Source: Theobroma cacao
Lineage: Eukaryota; Streptophyta; Magnoliopsida; Malvales; Malvaceae
Direction of reading: 5' to 3'
Assembly (NCBI RefSeq): GCF_000208745.1
Contig: NC_030850.1
Span: forward strand, 13,132,848-13,196,847
Length of the DNA stretch: 64,000 bases
Position 1 is the stretch's first letter. Each line of letters opens with the position of its first letter. Under the pieces are notes generated by a model that was given only the letters and a program-made list of their open reading frames with translations, searched no databases and was not told the DNA's origin. The position numbers were made by a program, and so were the translations under genes. Positions 10,597 to 19,794 of this stretch are shown here, piece after piece.

Positions 10597-12887
10597 TGTA
10601 GACACAAAAAAAAAATATTTTATAAATGAAAATAAACAACAAATAAAAAAATGATAAAAAATGAAATAATAAAAATAATAAAAAAGAAGAAGAAGAGAGA
10701 GGTACGACTGGCAGGGTGATAATGCACCCTGCCAGCCACCACCCTCACCTTGCCAGACGCGAAAAATTCGCGTCTGGCAGAGTAGTGGAGTGTGCCCCCT
10801 TCAACCTAGTATAAAGAGGGCACTGTAGCACTCATCCTGAAAAGAGCAATCAAAAAAACCTAGAAAAATCCCTAGCAACCTACAAATCAAATCCCTAATC
10901 TAGTAGCCAAGAAATCCATCCATAATCAAAAAATGTACAAAAAAAATCAAAGAAAATATACAGAAAAATACACAATGGGTGAGGAATGAAAGGAGCTTTC
11001 TTTGTTTTGGGATTTTTTTTTGGAGTTTGTTTGTTGTAGGTTGGATTTTAGGGAGTTTTTTTGGAGGGGTTTTGGGTAGCCGGCTCTAAAAGGGTGGTTC
11101 TTGGGTCTCGTTGCCAACGAAAAGGGAAAGAGAGCGTTGGGTCACCGACCGGTGACAATAGTGGGTTTAAAGGGGTGTTGTGCCATCGTAGGATAGGGAG
11201 TGAGAGACAGAGCTGATCGGCCCCAAAAAAGAAAGTTGAAGAGCTAATCGGCTGCAACAAGAGGGTCCTATTTTAAGGGCTGTTCGGTAGAGAGGAGTAG
11301 ATGACCGGTGGAGAGGGAGAGAACTTTTAGTACCACCAGTTGTGGGACAGGAGATCTGGTTGGTGGGCTTGCTGTTGAGTGAAAGGAAAGAGATAGAGAT
11401 AGGAAAAGCCAATCGACGCCGATTGGGGAGTTGATCGGTGGTGCTTTGAGAGTGAAGATCTAGCCGGCAAAAAGGGATCGGCTAGAGAGAGAAGTTAGAA
11501 GCCGTCGGCTGGGAAGTTAGAGAGAGGGGAGAGAACCAGCTGGTGAGAGAAAAACGGAAGAGAGAAAATGGAATGAGAATAGAGGAAAGAAGGGGTTTTA
11601 GACTACTAAACGAGCCCGTTTAGAGGAAGCTGAATTTGGTGCCAAACGATGTAGTTGTGGGAGGTAGAGGAGTTGCACCTTAAGCACCAAAACGGTGCAT
11701 TTTGGAAGTGGTTCTGCAGGCCTCCGGGAAGCAGATCAGTTGGAGCGGGTTAGCCATTTGGGCCACTTTTAGCCCACCAAGGTAAATCCCTAACCCTTTT
11801 ATGGATCTGTTTGTTGGCTCATTTTGTATGATTTCTATTTTAAGGGATATTAGGTAGAATTAATTCTTAATTATTGTAGTATAAAATTCTAATTTCTTTC
11901 ATGATATTTTAGACTTAGGAGATTAATGCAAATGAAAGAATATAGAAATAATAAAGCAAAAAAAAAATATTTTTAGAGAATGTTTAGTTATACAAAGAAT
12001 TGAAGCTTAGGAAAATATTTACTACAAACATAAAAAAATATAAAAATAACAATAAAAATAGCATATAAATGAATGAAGTAAATGGTAGGTTAAAGATTTA
12101 TATACAGATTAAATTGAGAAATTGGAAATTATTGGATTAACTATTAAAGTAATAAAATGGGTATGAGAATCAATCTTAGAAAATTAACCCCTAAAAAATA
12201 GAAAATAATGATAATACTTTATGACATTAACTACAAGTATAATATACCGATTATGGGATGATAGATCAGGATGCGAGAAGTCGTAATCTCGGGCTAATTT
12301 TCTCTAGAATCGAAATTCGAATTAAGGCTCCACTAGTATGATGGGAATGTCTTGATTTTGGGGTTTCAAGATTTTTAATTTTAAATAAATAGAAAATATA
12401 ATGAAAAAAATAAAAAATATAATAAAAAAAACAATAAAATAAAAAAAAAAAACTTCAAAAGCATATCATATATTTCTATTGCATCATGCATATCATTGCA
12501 TATAGATATTTTTTGTTTGCGAGCATAAGTCCCGATGATGGGATCTTTCGAGGATCTTGCGAAGGCGGGTATTCCTCGAATCTAAAATGAACTTAAAAAT
12601 TAAAGCCTAATAAGAGAATCTAAAAATGGTACCGTTCATGGAACCGACGTCCCTGGGATGCTAATCCTTCCCCGAGCGTAACTGTACTCCGGAACCTAGA
12701 TCTGAAAAAAACATAGACCAGTTTAAGGTTCTTTCGACGAGATTAAATCTAATTAAGACTTCGTCGATTAGAATCGAGTCAATAGGTGACTAATCACACC
12801 TAGTAAAAAAGATTGGTGGCGACTCTTAGTTTTTAAAGTTTTCACTAGCGTCTGGCGGTCGGGTTCCCAAACCTGCACGTTACGACA
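10597..12887 (+). repeat. 3' LTR of the Tat/Ogre-like element (2291 bp)
   Basis: It starts TGTAGACAC and ends TTACGACA. The U3 part contains two perfect hairpins and a TATA box (10810). A GA-rich stretch (about 11050-11600) follows, then an AT-rich part with the GATGATGGGAT/CCCACCAGTATGATGGG module. Compared with the 5' LTR it lacks about 395 bp between 12580 and 12587, so it keeps only one and a half of the three modules. Confidence 0.85.
10708..10815 (+). promoter_or_regulatory. LTR promoter: two perfect hairpins and a TATA box
   Basis: Hairpin 1 has 11-bp arms (CTGGCAGGGTG at 10708-10718 and its complement at 10725-10735) around ATAATG. Hairpin 2 has 13-bp arms (TGCCAGACGCGAA at 10751-10763, complement at 10767-10779) around AAA. 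TATAAA follows at 10810-10815, giving an expected transcription start near 10840. The promoter role is inferred from the position in U3. Confidence 0.7.
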
Positions 12888-13664
12888 GTTCTAAGTTCTC
12901 AAAACAAGTTCATAATCATTTCAATTCAAAATCCTTAAAATTCACAGACCAAAATCAAATTAATTAAATTGTAGAGCACCAATAAGAACAACTAATAACA
13001 AAGTGAGTCCGAGCATATAGCCATCAATTGAATAACAAAAAAGGTAGGATCGTATCAATTATTAAGTAAGACAAAGTTGTGTTGCAAAACTAGGGTTGTT
13101 CGATACATATAGTCACCGACTGTAAAGGATTCAAAGCATTGTGCAAAATGGTTATCGTCTACTATCGCTAGCTATAGGTCTTTAACTTAATAGGTTTTAT
13201 CTTTAACCAACGATACATAATATGAAACTCCGTTATTCTAGCAGATTTCCTTTCCAATTTTAATCCAAATTCTTCTAAATCAATCAAGTATTTTTTTACA
13301 ATTTAAAAAAGGGTTTTTTTACTCACCTTGTAATGAAGAATCCAACAATGACCTTCAATTTTTGTTTTGCAAACTTGCTTTTGAAAATCCCCAAATCTTA
13401 GCATAAAGAGATTTTTATGAAATTCACTTTAGAACATTTATTTTCTCAACCAAAATGAAAAATGGCTACTAAACTTAAGTGAGCTATTTATATTAACCCT
13501 AGCTTATATTCTAATAAAACCTATCATAAGAATATGGTTTAGGCTGAATTATTTTTAATTAGCTTGAAAGGCTTATTTGTCACACTTTGATACACTTAGG
13601 TACTTAAAGAAGACTATCAATTATGGTCTTTGCTATAATTGATATACACCAATGCTAGAATGAT
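12888..13664. other. Unclassified repeat-like DNA
   Basis: This non-coding stretch between the Tat/Ogre LTR and a copia fragment contains text such as CACCGACTGTAAAGGATTC that looks like retrotransposon LTR material. I could not find both ends of any element. Confidence 0.3.
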
Positions 13665-14130
13665 ATTTAGATGCTAGTTGGATTATAAGTTTGGAAGATT
13701 ATGCTTCTACAAGCGAATGGATCTTCATTATTGATAAGGATGCAATTTCTTGGAGGTCTAAGAAACAAACATGTTTAACGGATTCCACCATGGCAGCCGA
13801 ATTCATTGCATTGGCTGCTACCATCAAATAAGCCAAATGACTAAGAAATTTACTCTTTGGTGTACTTTGTGGCCTAAACCAATTTTTCCAATTTCTATTC
13901 GTTGTAATAGTGAAGGAACTCTAACATGAGCATATAGCTAAGTGCACAATGGAAAGTTTAGACATATTGGATTAAGACATAGCTATATCAAACAATTAAT
14001 TTCAGATGAAGTGATCACTATAACTTTTGTGAGATCTAGTGAAAACTTGGTAAATCTTTTAATGAAAAGTCTTACTAGAGATCTTGTAGATAAAACATCA
14101 AAAGGGATGGGGCTCAAGCTTATAAATTAA
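13665..14130 (+). pseudogene. Ty1/copia RNase H fragment (plus strand)
   Basis: The frames read from DASW at about 13670 through AISWRSKKQTC and AAEFIALAA to an open stretch at 13942-14130 (HNGKFRHIGLRHSYIKQLIS, then ITFVRSSENLVNLLMKSLTR). These are the C-terminal motifs of copia RNase H, with two internal stops and a frameshift. The following 240 bp (to about 14370) matches, in reverse, the post-RNase H region of the minus-strand copia at 16540-16735. This is a 3' remnant of the same family in opposite orientation; it breaks off before any PPT or LTR. Confidence 0.85.
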
Positions 14131-14376
14131 AAGCCACTTAAGGTGAAAACTCGACTCAACGTTTGGTACAACATCAAGTCTTTATTTCACAGAGACAAAG
14201 TACACTATTTGTATGTGGCTGCTAACACTATACTATGATATATTATATTTCATCTCAAGTAAAGTGCTAGATACTCGTAATGGTAAAGAAATGATGAGTT
14301 ATATACTCTTAATAGACCAATAACATAATTTGATAGAATACTTTAGTTATGGGGGCTTGCGTAGGAGAATACATAC

Positions 14377-14985
14377 CTTGAAAAATAAATTAACATAACC
14401 AAGCTTTTTCCTCGGATCAAGAATCGCCATGATATACACCAAATTCATTTTTTCCACATTCCCTAATACTTATCAAAATTTTCTTTCATTTTAATTTCCA
14501 CATACCATAAATCAACATCATTACTTTGTTGCCAGTCTTTCAAAGTGCCATACACATACAAACACAATCAAGAAAAGTATTACAAGTCACATAAGAAGAA
14601 CTTGAAACATTTATAATCAAATCATACAATTGTTGAAAGAAAAGAGAAATTCTCCTAATAGTTGCCCAATCATTATCACCAGGCGCCCCATCTCCTATCC
14701 TTGCTAGCTTAGTATTATAATTACTATCATTCAACTCAAATGACGCAAAAACCCTTTCAAATTTCAAGGTTGTATCTAATATAAAAAAAGTAGAATTCAA
14801 TTTGGTGCTCACATCTAAACACAATAAACACTTACTTTTAATCCCTGCACTAACAACACACCCCTTAAGCTTGGTTAATTTAGCAAAAGATTGTTTGGCA
14901 TATCTCATTGCCCTTTTAAAATGAGCAATTGACTCATGGATATCCTTTAATCCACCAATCAATAAGATTAACTCTTTTAGCTTAT
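14377..14985 (-). pseudogene. hAT transposase fragment fused to copia gag
   Basis: Read on the minus strand this encodes the central RNase H-like region of plant hAT (BED-finger) transposases. Visible pieces are GLKDIHESI near the start, GIKSKCLLCLDVSTKLNSTF, GDGAPGDNDWATIRRISLFF and SSSYVTCNTFLDCVC, then after a frameshift AILDPRKKLGYVNLFFK ending at 14377 beside GTATG. The BED zinc finger and the C-terminal dimerisation domain are missing, and the usual CLDVSTRWNST has Lys-Leu in place of Arg-Trp. Residues from about 14985 down to 14540 are in one open frame with the copia gag upstream, giving a 211-codon chimeric frame (14540-15175). It cannot be an active transposase. Confidence 0.8.
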
Positions 14986-15240
14986 CGCAAGCTTCCTTTG
15001 GAAACTCACAAGCCATTAAACTTGTAAAGATTGAATCTGAGACAACTGAGTGTATACAAGACAAAGCTTTACACCTCTTAGCTACTTCTTTGCTATGTTG
15101 CTTTATCCGAGCAAACGTTGGATTGGCATGTCTTTGAACAGGGAGCTCACCTCCCATTTTCAAAACTTCCCACAAATCAAAAGCCTTTAAGTAAAACCTT
15201 CATCTTCACTACCCATATAAGGTAGTTTTCTCCAGTAAAA
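14986..15240 (-). pseudogene. Ty1/copia gag N-terminal fragment (minus strand)
   Basis: The minus strand reads FTGENYLIWVVKMKVLLKAF, then DLWEVLKMGGELPV, ARIKQHSKEVAKRCKALSCI and SIFTSLMACEFPKEACDKLK. This is the start of the copia gag (UBN2/DUF4219-like). A frameshift lies near 15175. At about 14985 the gag breaks off and continues in frame into hAT transposase sequence. The LTR and primer site of the same orientation lie just to the right. Confidence 0.85.
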
Positions 15241-15387
15241 ATTGGAGTAGTAGCACTCTAACCAATAAAAGGCATTTTTGAGTTTAAGTTTTTGGTTAAA
15301 AACAAAGAAGAAAAAAGAACTATGGAGACAAGGTTTTTCTGAAAAAAAAAAATAAGTTTTTCACTATTCTTCAAGATAGATAATAAA

Positions 15388-15399
15388 GCTCTGATACCA
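15388..15399 (-). other. Copia primer-binding site
   Basis: The plus strand shows GCTCTGATACCA; its complement TGGTATCAGAGC is the classic initiator-tRNA-Met primer site of plant copia elements, directly next to the LTR. Confidence 0.9.
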
Positions 15400-16173
15400 T
15401 GTTGGAGTTTGAGTGTTCTTTTAAGAAGAAAATAAAAAACTCAAAGCTTGAAAGAGAGAATAAAATCAAACCATAAAGGAGAGAGGGTTGGAGGTATAAG
15501 ATAATATTAATTGCAACATTTTTCCTACAGCACATATACGTCAAACATATGAAGAAGAAAAACTAAAATAAAATAGATCAATCCTAGTACTACCATGTCA
15601 ATTTGTCCAGCATATTAAGATAAATACACTTATTGCTAGAACACTGAATATAAAAATACTGAAAAGGCTTCAAGGAACCATGCCATTTTCTTAAAAGTTT
15701 TATTCGCCCTCACTTGTATTGTGCAAAAGAATTACCGACGTATAAATCTTGAAGATATAATAAAACCCAATGATTGATGGCATTTTGCATTAACGAAATC
15801 AATCCACTAAGTACTCATCAGAGTATGACAAGATTATCAAACTTCTATAAGATTTTTTTGTAGCAAAATGATATAGAAGAAAACTTAGAGAATATGGAGA
15901 ATGAAGGAGAGATTGTTGTTCTATTGTTTTCTGTACGTTCTATTATTTCAGAAAAAAGTCATTTACAAGCATAAGTGCTTGTTCCCAACAGACACGATTA
16001 TGTTTGTTTCAAACAATCATAATGGTTGGTTTTTTTTTCAACAGACACGACTTTTCTTTTATTTTTCTGCAGCCAACAAATATGACTCTTCCTTTATTTT
16101 CTAATTTCCAATAGTCATAACATTTTTATGCCAATATGGGATTGTATCCCATATTTATTTGAAATCTCTAACA
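15400..16173 (-). repeat. Copia LTR (774 bp), flanked by PBS on one side and PPT on the other
   Basis: On the minus strand it starts TGTTAGAGATTTC and ends at CCAACA next to the PBS. It also has the polypurine tract of another internal region on its right (16174-16190). A diverged second copy lies at about 18880-19466. Having both signals means that element sequence of the same orientation lies on both sides. Confidence 0.85.
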
Positions 16174-16190
16174 ATCCTCCACCATTTTCA
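16174..16190 (-). other. Copia polypurine tract
   Basis: The minus strand reads AAAATGGTGGAGGAT directly before the LTR start, a typical copia PPT. The region to its right is the 3' part of a copia element. Confidence 0.8.
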
Positions 16191-16734
16191 AATTAATCTA
16201 AATTTTCAATAATCTTGAAAATAAATTGCATAAACAAGTGTCTTTTGATTGAACCTTCACTTAGTAAAAACATATTAAACTTAACCAAAATTGCATGGTA
16301 GACTATGTTTTGAACCAACTATTCCATTTGGTTAATTGAACACATCTCACACAACGATTTCAACACCAATGAATGCATAATATTTGGTGACACTTTCATG
16401 ACCATGTGTTTGCATTCTCTTTTCATGAGTACTAATAGAGCCTAGCTCTTGAGCTGCTATAAGCAACCATACTTCACACTCACATAAGTAGATGCCATAA
16501 AGAATGCTTCTGTAACTAAAGCATTCTAACATATTTCTGTTATGGATTTATTAAGAGTATATAACTCATCATTTTCTTACCATTAAGGGTACCTAACACT
16601 TTACTTGGGATGAAATATAATACATCATACTACAGTGCTAGCACCCACATACAAATAGTGTACTTTGTCTCATTGAACTCAAGACTTGACGTTATACCAA
16701 GTGTTAAGTCGAGCTTCCACCATAGGTGACTTTC
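16191..16734 (-). other. Copia 3' untranslated region
   Basis: This lies between the RNase H stop and the PPT. Part of it (16540-16735) is a diverged reverse copy of 14131-14340. No gene is seen. Confidence 0.6.
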
Positions 16735-17745
16735 AATTTATGAGCTTGAACCCCATCACCTTTGAGGTCTTATTTATAAAATCTCTAGCGAGACTTTTTG
16801 TTAAAGTATCTGCCAAGTTTTCACTAAACCTCACAAAAGTTATAGTGATCAGTTAATCATAAATTAATTATCGAACATAGCTATGTATTAATTCAATTTG
16901 TCTAGATTTTTTATTGAATACTTGGCTATATGCTTTTGCTAGTGTTGTTTTACTATCACAATAGATAAAAATTAGAGAGATTGTTTTAGGCCACAAAAGT
17001 ACACCATAAAGTATATATCTTAGCCATTCCACTTTTTTAGTGGTAGCAACCTATGCAATGAATTCGACTACTATAGTGGAATTTGTTATTTATGTTTTTT
17101 TCTACTTGGACCTCAAGAAATGGCACTTTTACCAAACATGAAAATCCATCTGCTTGTGGAAGCATGATTTTCAAGTACCTTGGTACTCTATGTAACTTTC
17201 CAATAGTAAATGGTATATCTGGCCTTGCACATGTCATTACATACATTAAGCAACCAATCACTCTTGTGCATTATAGTTTATCAATATCCCTACCAACATT
17301 AAGCATTAATTTAATTTGAAGATCCGTGGGTGTAGATGCTGGTATACAATTACTAGGATCAAATTTTTTAAGCATTTTTTAAATGTAGTGCCATTGTAAC
17401 AAACTTATGTCATTTTCATCTTGGAATATTTTGATTCCTAAGATGACATTCGCTACACCCATATCTTTCATTGCAAAATTATTTGACAAAATATTCTTTG
17501 TCTCCTCGACTTGGTCCAAATCTGTGCCAAAAATTACTATGTCATCTACATATAAGCAAATTATAACACATTTGCCATTGTGGAATATGTTATATATGCA
17601 CTTATTAGATTTTTTTATGTTGTAGTCATTAGCTAAAACGACCTCATCAAATTTTAATGTCATTGTTTTGGTCATTGTTTAAGCCCATATAATGTTTTAA
17701 GAAGCTTACAAACCTGATGATCTTGTCCCAAAACAATAAAAGAAT
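16735..17745 (-). pseudogene. Ty1/copia reverse transcriptase / RNase H remnant
   Basis: On the minus strand the C-terminal half of copia reverse transcriptase is readable from 17745: GQDHQVCKLLKTLYGLKQ, then LANDYNIKKSNKCIYN, the catalytic YVDD motif in CLYVDDIVIFGTDLDQVEE, then LSNNFAMKDMGVANVILGIK. Next come GCLMYVMTCARPDIPF and RNase H pieces, including SENLADTLTKSLARDF, to about 16735. Several stops and frameshifts break it, including Trp codons read as stops near 17690. The N-terminal RT, integrase, protease and gag of this copy are missing. Confidence 0.85.
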
Positions 17746-18879
17746 CAGTGCAATGAATGATCACAAAGCTACTATTGTGTTAGGTCTCCAAATTAATGTC
17801 CCATTGACATATGACTCTTTATAATTTTTTTTCTTCATTTTGGAGTGATCTCCTATAATAAGGTTACATATCTCAAATGTTACATCATATCATTCCAGTA
17901 GTGGTTACATATCTCACGTATCTTTTCATTTTTTTTCTTTCTTTGGAAAAGTATATGATAAATTCTCATTAAAGTCATATTTTGCAAATATTCAATGCTC
18001 TATATGTCTGGTTTTCTACACCCATAAAGAGAATTTTTCTAGTTCTCAAATCACTATGAAGCATAAATTGGAAGAGCAGTAATGAAAAATTGAAAAGCCT
18101 TTACATGTTAACAAGCAAAACACAAGGTGCATGGAAAGTATCCCAAGTTAAAACTACCTATGATGGAAGCTAACAATCCTATTCACATAGAGCTTTTTCT
18201 TTTCTTTTTTTATTTTAATGCTTAGTCTTCCATAAAGGAAATCATAAGAACTTGATTGTTTCCTCTTGAGAAATTATTCGTATATTCGATGTGATCAAAC
18301 ATTGTACGTAACAATAATACTAGATGTTCAATTTTCATAATTTCTTCAAAAATCAAATCAAATAAATAATGACTTGTTCTGTTGAGATTATCCTTGTTAG
18401 AGTCTTACAATTTGAGTTCTTACTAGAAAAGGAATAAGAATGATGACAACAGTTGCCATGGCAAAGGCCTAAAACCTCAAAACCAAGTATATATATTAAA
18501 TAGCAAAAATGAGAAGAGAAATAATAAATTTCCCCAAAATTAAGTTTCTTCAATTTTTCTTATGACAAAATAGTTATGGCTACACGTTACCCAACCGAGA
18601 TAAAGACACCAATTTTTTTTTCTTTTTGCTACTTAACAAGGTTTGTGTGGCAAGTTTTTTCTATGAAATTTCTTTGATCATACACCATTATAATTTCTTG
18701 AGATTTCTAATAACTAATCTTTCAAAATAGATATTGTTAGGACAATTCATGCAAATCAAATCAATTAAGGAAAGAAAGCTTATCTGGTAATCTGGTAAAA
18801 AACCATTTTGCTATTTTCTTTGTCCACATCAATCTGATCGAATTTCACAAAAATTAGAAGCCAATTCTCTTAGTGTTCT
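17746..18879. other. Non-coding DNA between copia fragments
   Basis: AT-rich, no recognisable gene. It should hold the upstream half of the minus-strand copia but shows none of its motifs, so it is a replacement, a deletion or heavy decay. Confidence 0.4.
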
Positions 18880-19466
18880 ACATGCAATAGTCATTACTGA
18901 AACAAAATAAAACCTTAAGATTGTTAGAACATTAAACTGGAAAATATCAAAAAGGTTTCAAAGTGTGTAACAATGCCTCTTTCCTTGAGGTTTTATTCGC
19001 CCCCACTTGTAGTATTCAGAAAAATTAACAACGTATAAACCTCGAAGATACAATAAAATTCAATGATTGATGACACTGAAGAAATCAATCCACTAAGCTC
19101 TCACCGAAGTATGATAAGATTATCAAACTTATATAAGATTTTTCTACAGCAAAATGATATAGAAGAAAACTTAAAAAATATGAAAAAAAAAAGAGAGATT
19201 ATTATTCTGTTGTTTTCTGTACGTTCTATTGTACCAAAGGAAAGTTTTTTTATAGGCATAAGTGTCTCTTCTCAACAGACACAATTGTATTTGTTTCAAA
19301 CAATCACAATTGTTGGTCTTTTTTCAACAAACATGACTCTTCTTTTATTTTCCTGTATCCAACAGACATGACTTTTATTTTATTTTCTAATTTCTAACAG
19401 TCATAACTTTTCTTTTTACTCCAATAGAGGATTGTGTCCCATATTTATTTGAAATATCAAATACTC
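18880..19466 (-). repeat. Diverged copia LTR copy
   Basis: About 19000-19460 aligns with 15690-16165 (shared TTTTATTCGCCCYCACTTGT, CAATGATTGATG, ATGATATAGAAGAAAACTTA and TGTCCCATATTTATTTGAAA). The left end is unclear and no primer site is visible, so it is a damaged 5' LTR of the minus-strand copia or a separate solo LTR. Confidence 0.7.
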
Positions 19467-19794
19467 ACAACACCTGGCCATAACAGAAAAAAAAAAATAA
19501 AACCCACCTAAACAGAAATATTAAAGCACATGAGGAGCATGTGGTCATCTTCTTCATGGCTTCATTTTAAATTTGACGCCATGTATTGCGACTCAGACCT
19601 CAACTCCATTACTTTCTCTAAATCTATTCCAAAAAGGAAAAACGAATTAATTACATAAAAGAGTTGAACAGGCATTTATCCTTGTTTCCATACCAATTGT
19701 TCTTCATAAAGTAGTTTGTAATCAATTGTTATATCTGTTTATACATATATTCAGTTATTACTGGCTTGATTGTGATGAGGAAGAGGAGGTGGCA
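19467..19794 (+). promoter_or_regulatory. 5' flank of the DUF4220/DUF594 gene
   Basis: Only about 330 bp separate the copia LTR copy from the gene's likely start. A weak TATA-like ACATAAAAGAG lies near 19657. The copia LTR is therefore close enough to influence expression, but nothing in the sequence proves it. Confidence 0.3.

Larger units (their letters stand above)
1..12887 (+). mobile_element. Gag-only Tat/Ogre-like Ty3/gypsy LTR element (5' end outside window)
   Basis: Two long direct repeats, 1-1640 and 10597-12887, flank an internal region of about 9 kb. Behind the first lies a tRNA primer site (TGGCGACTCC, from 1643), and before the second lies a purine-rich tract ending at 10596. 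Position 1 aligns with about 11643 in the 3' LTR, so about 1.05 kb of the 5' LTR lies upstream of the window. The LTR start TGTAGACAC, the leader and the Gag sequence resemble the Tat/Ogre branch of plant Ty3/gypsy elements (from knowledge of the family). Two decayed gag blocks are visible. I found no protease, reverse transcriptase, RNase H or integrase motif, so it fits the non-autonomous TR-GAG class and would depend on enzymes from a relative. It is inactive as it stands because gag is frameshifted. No target duplication can be tested because the left end is missing. Confidence 0.85.
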
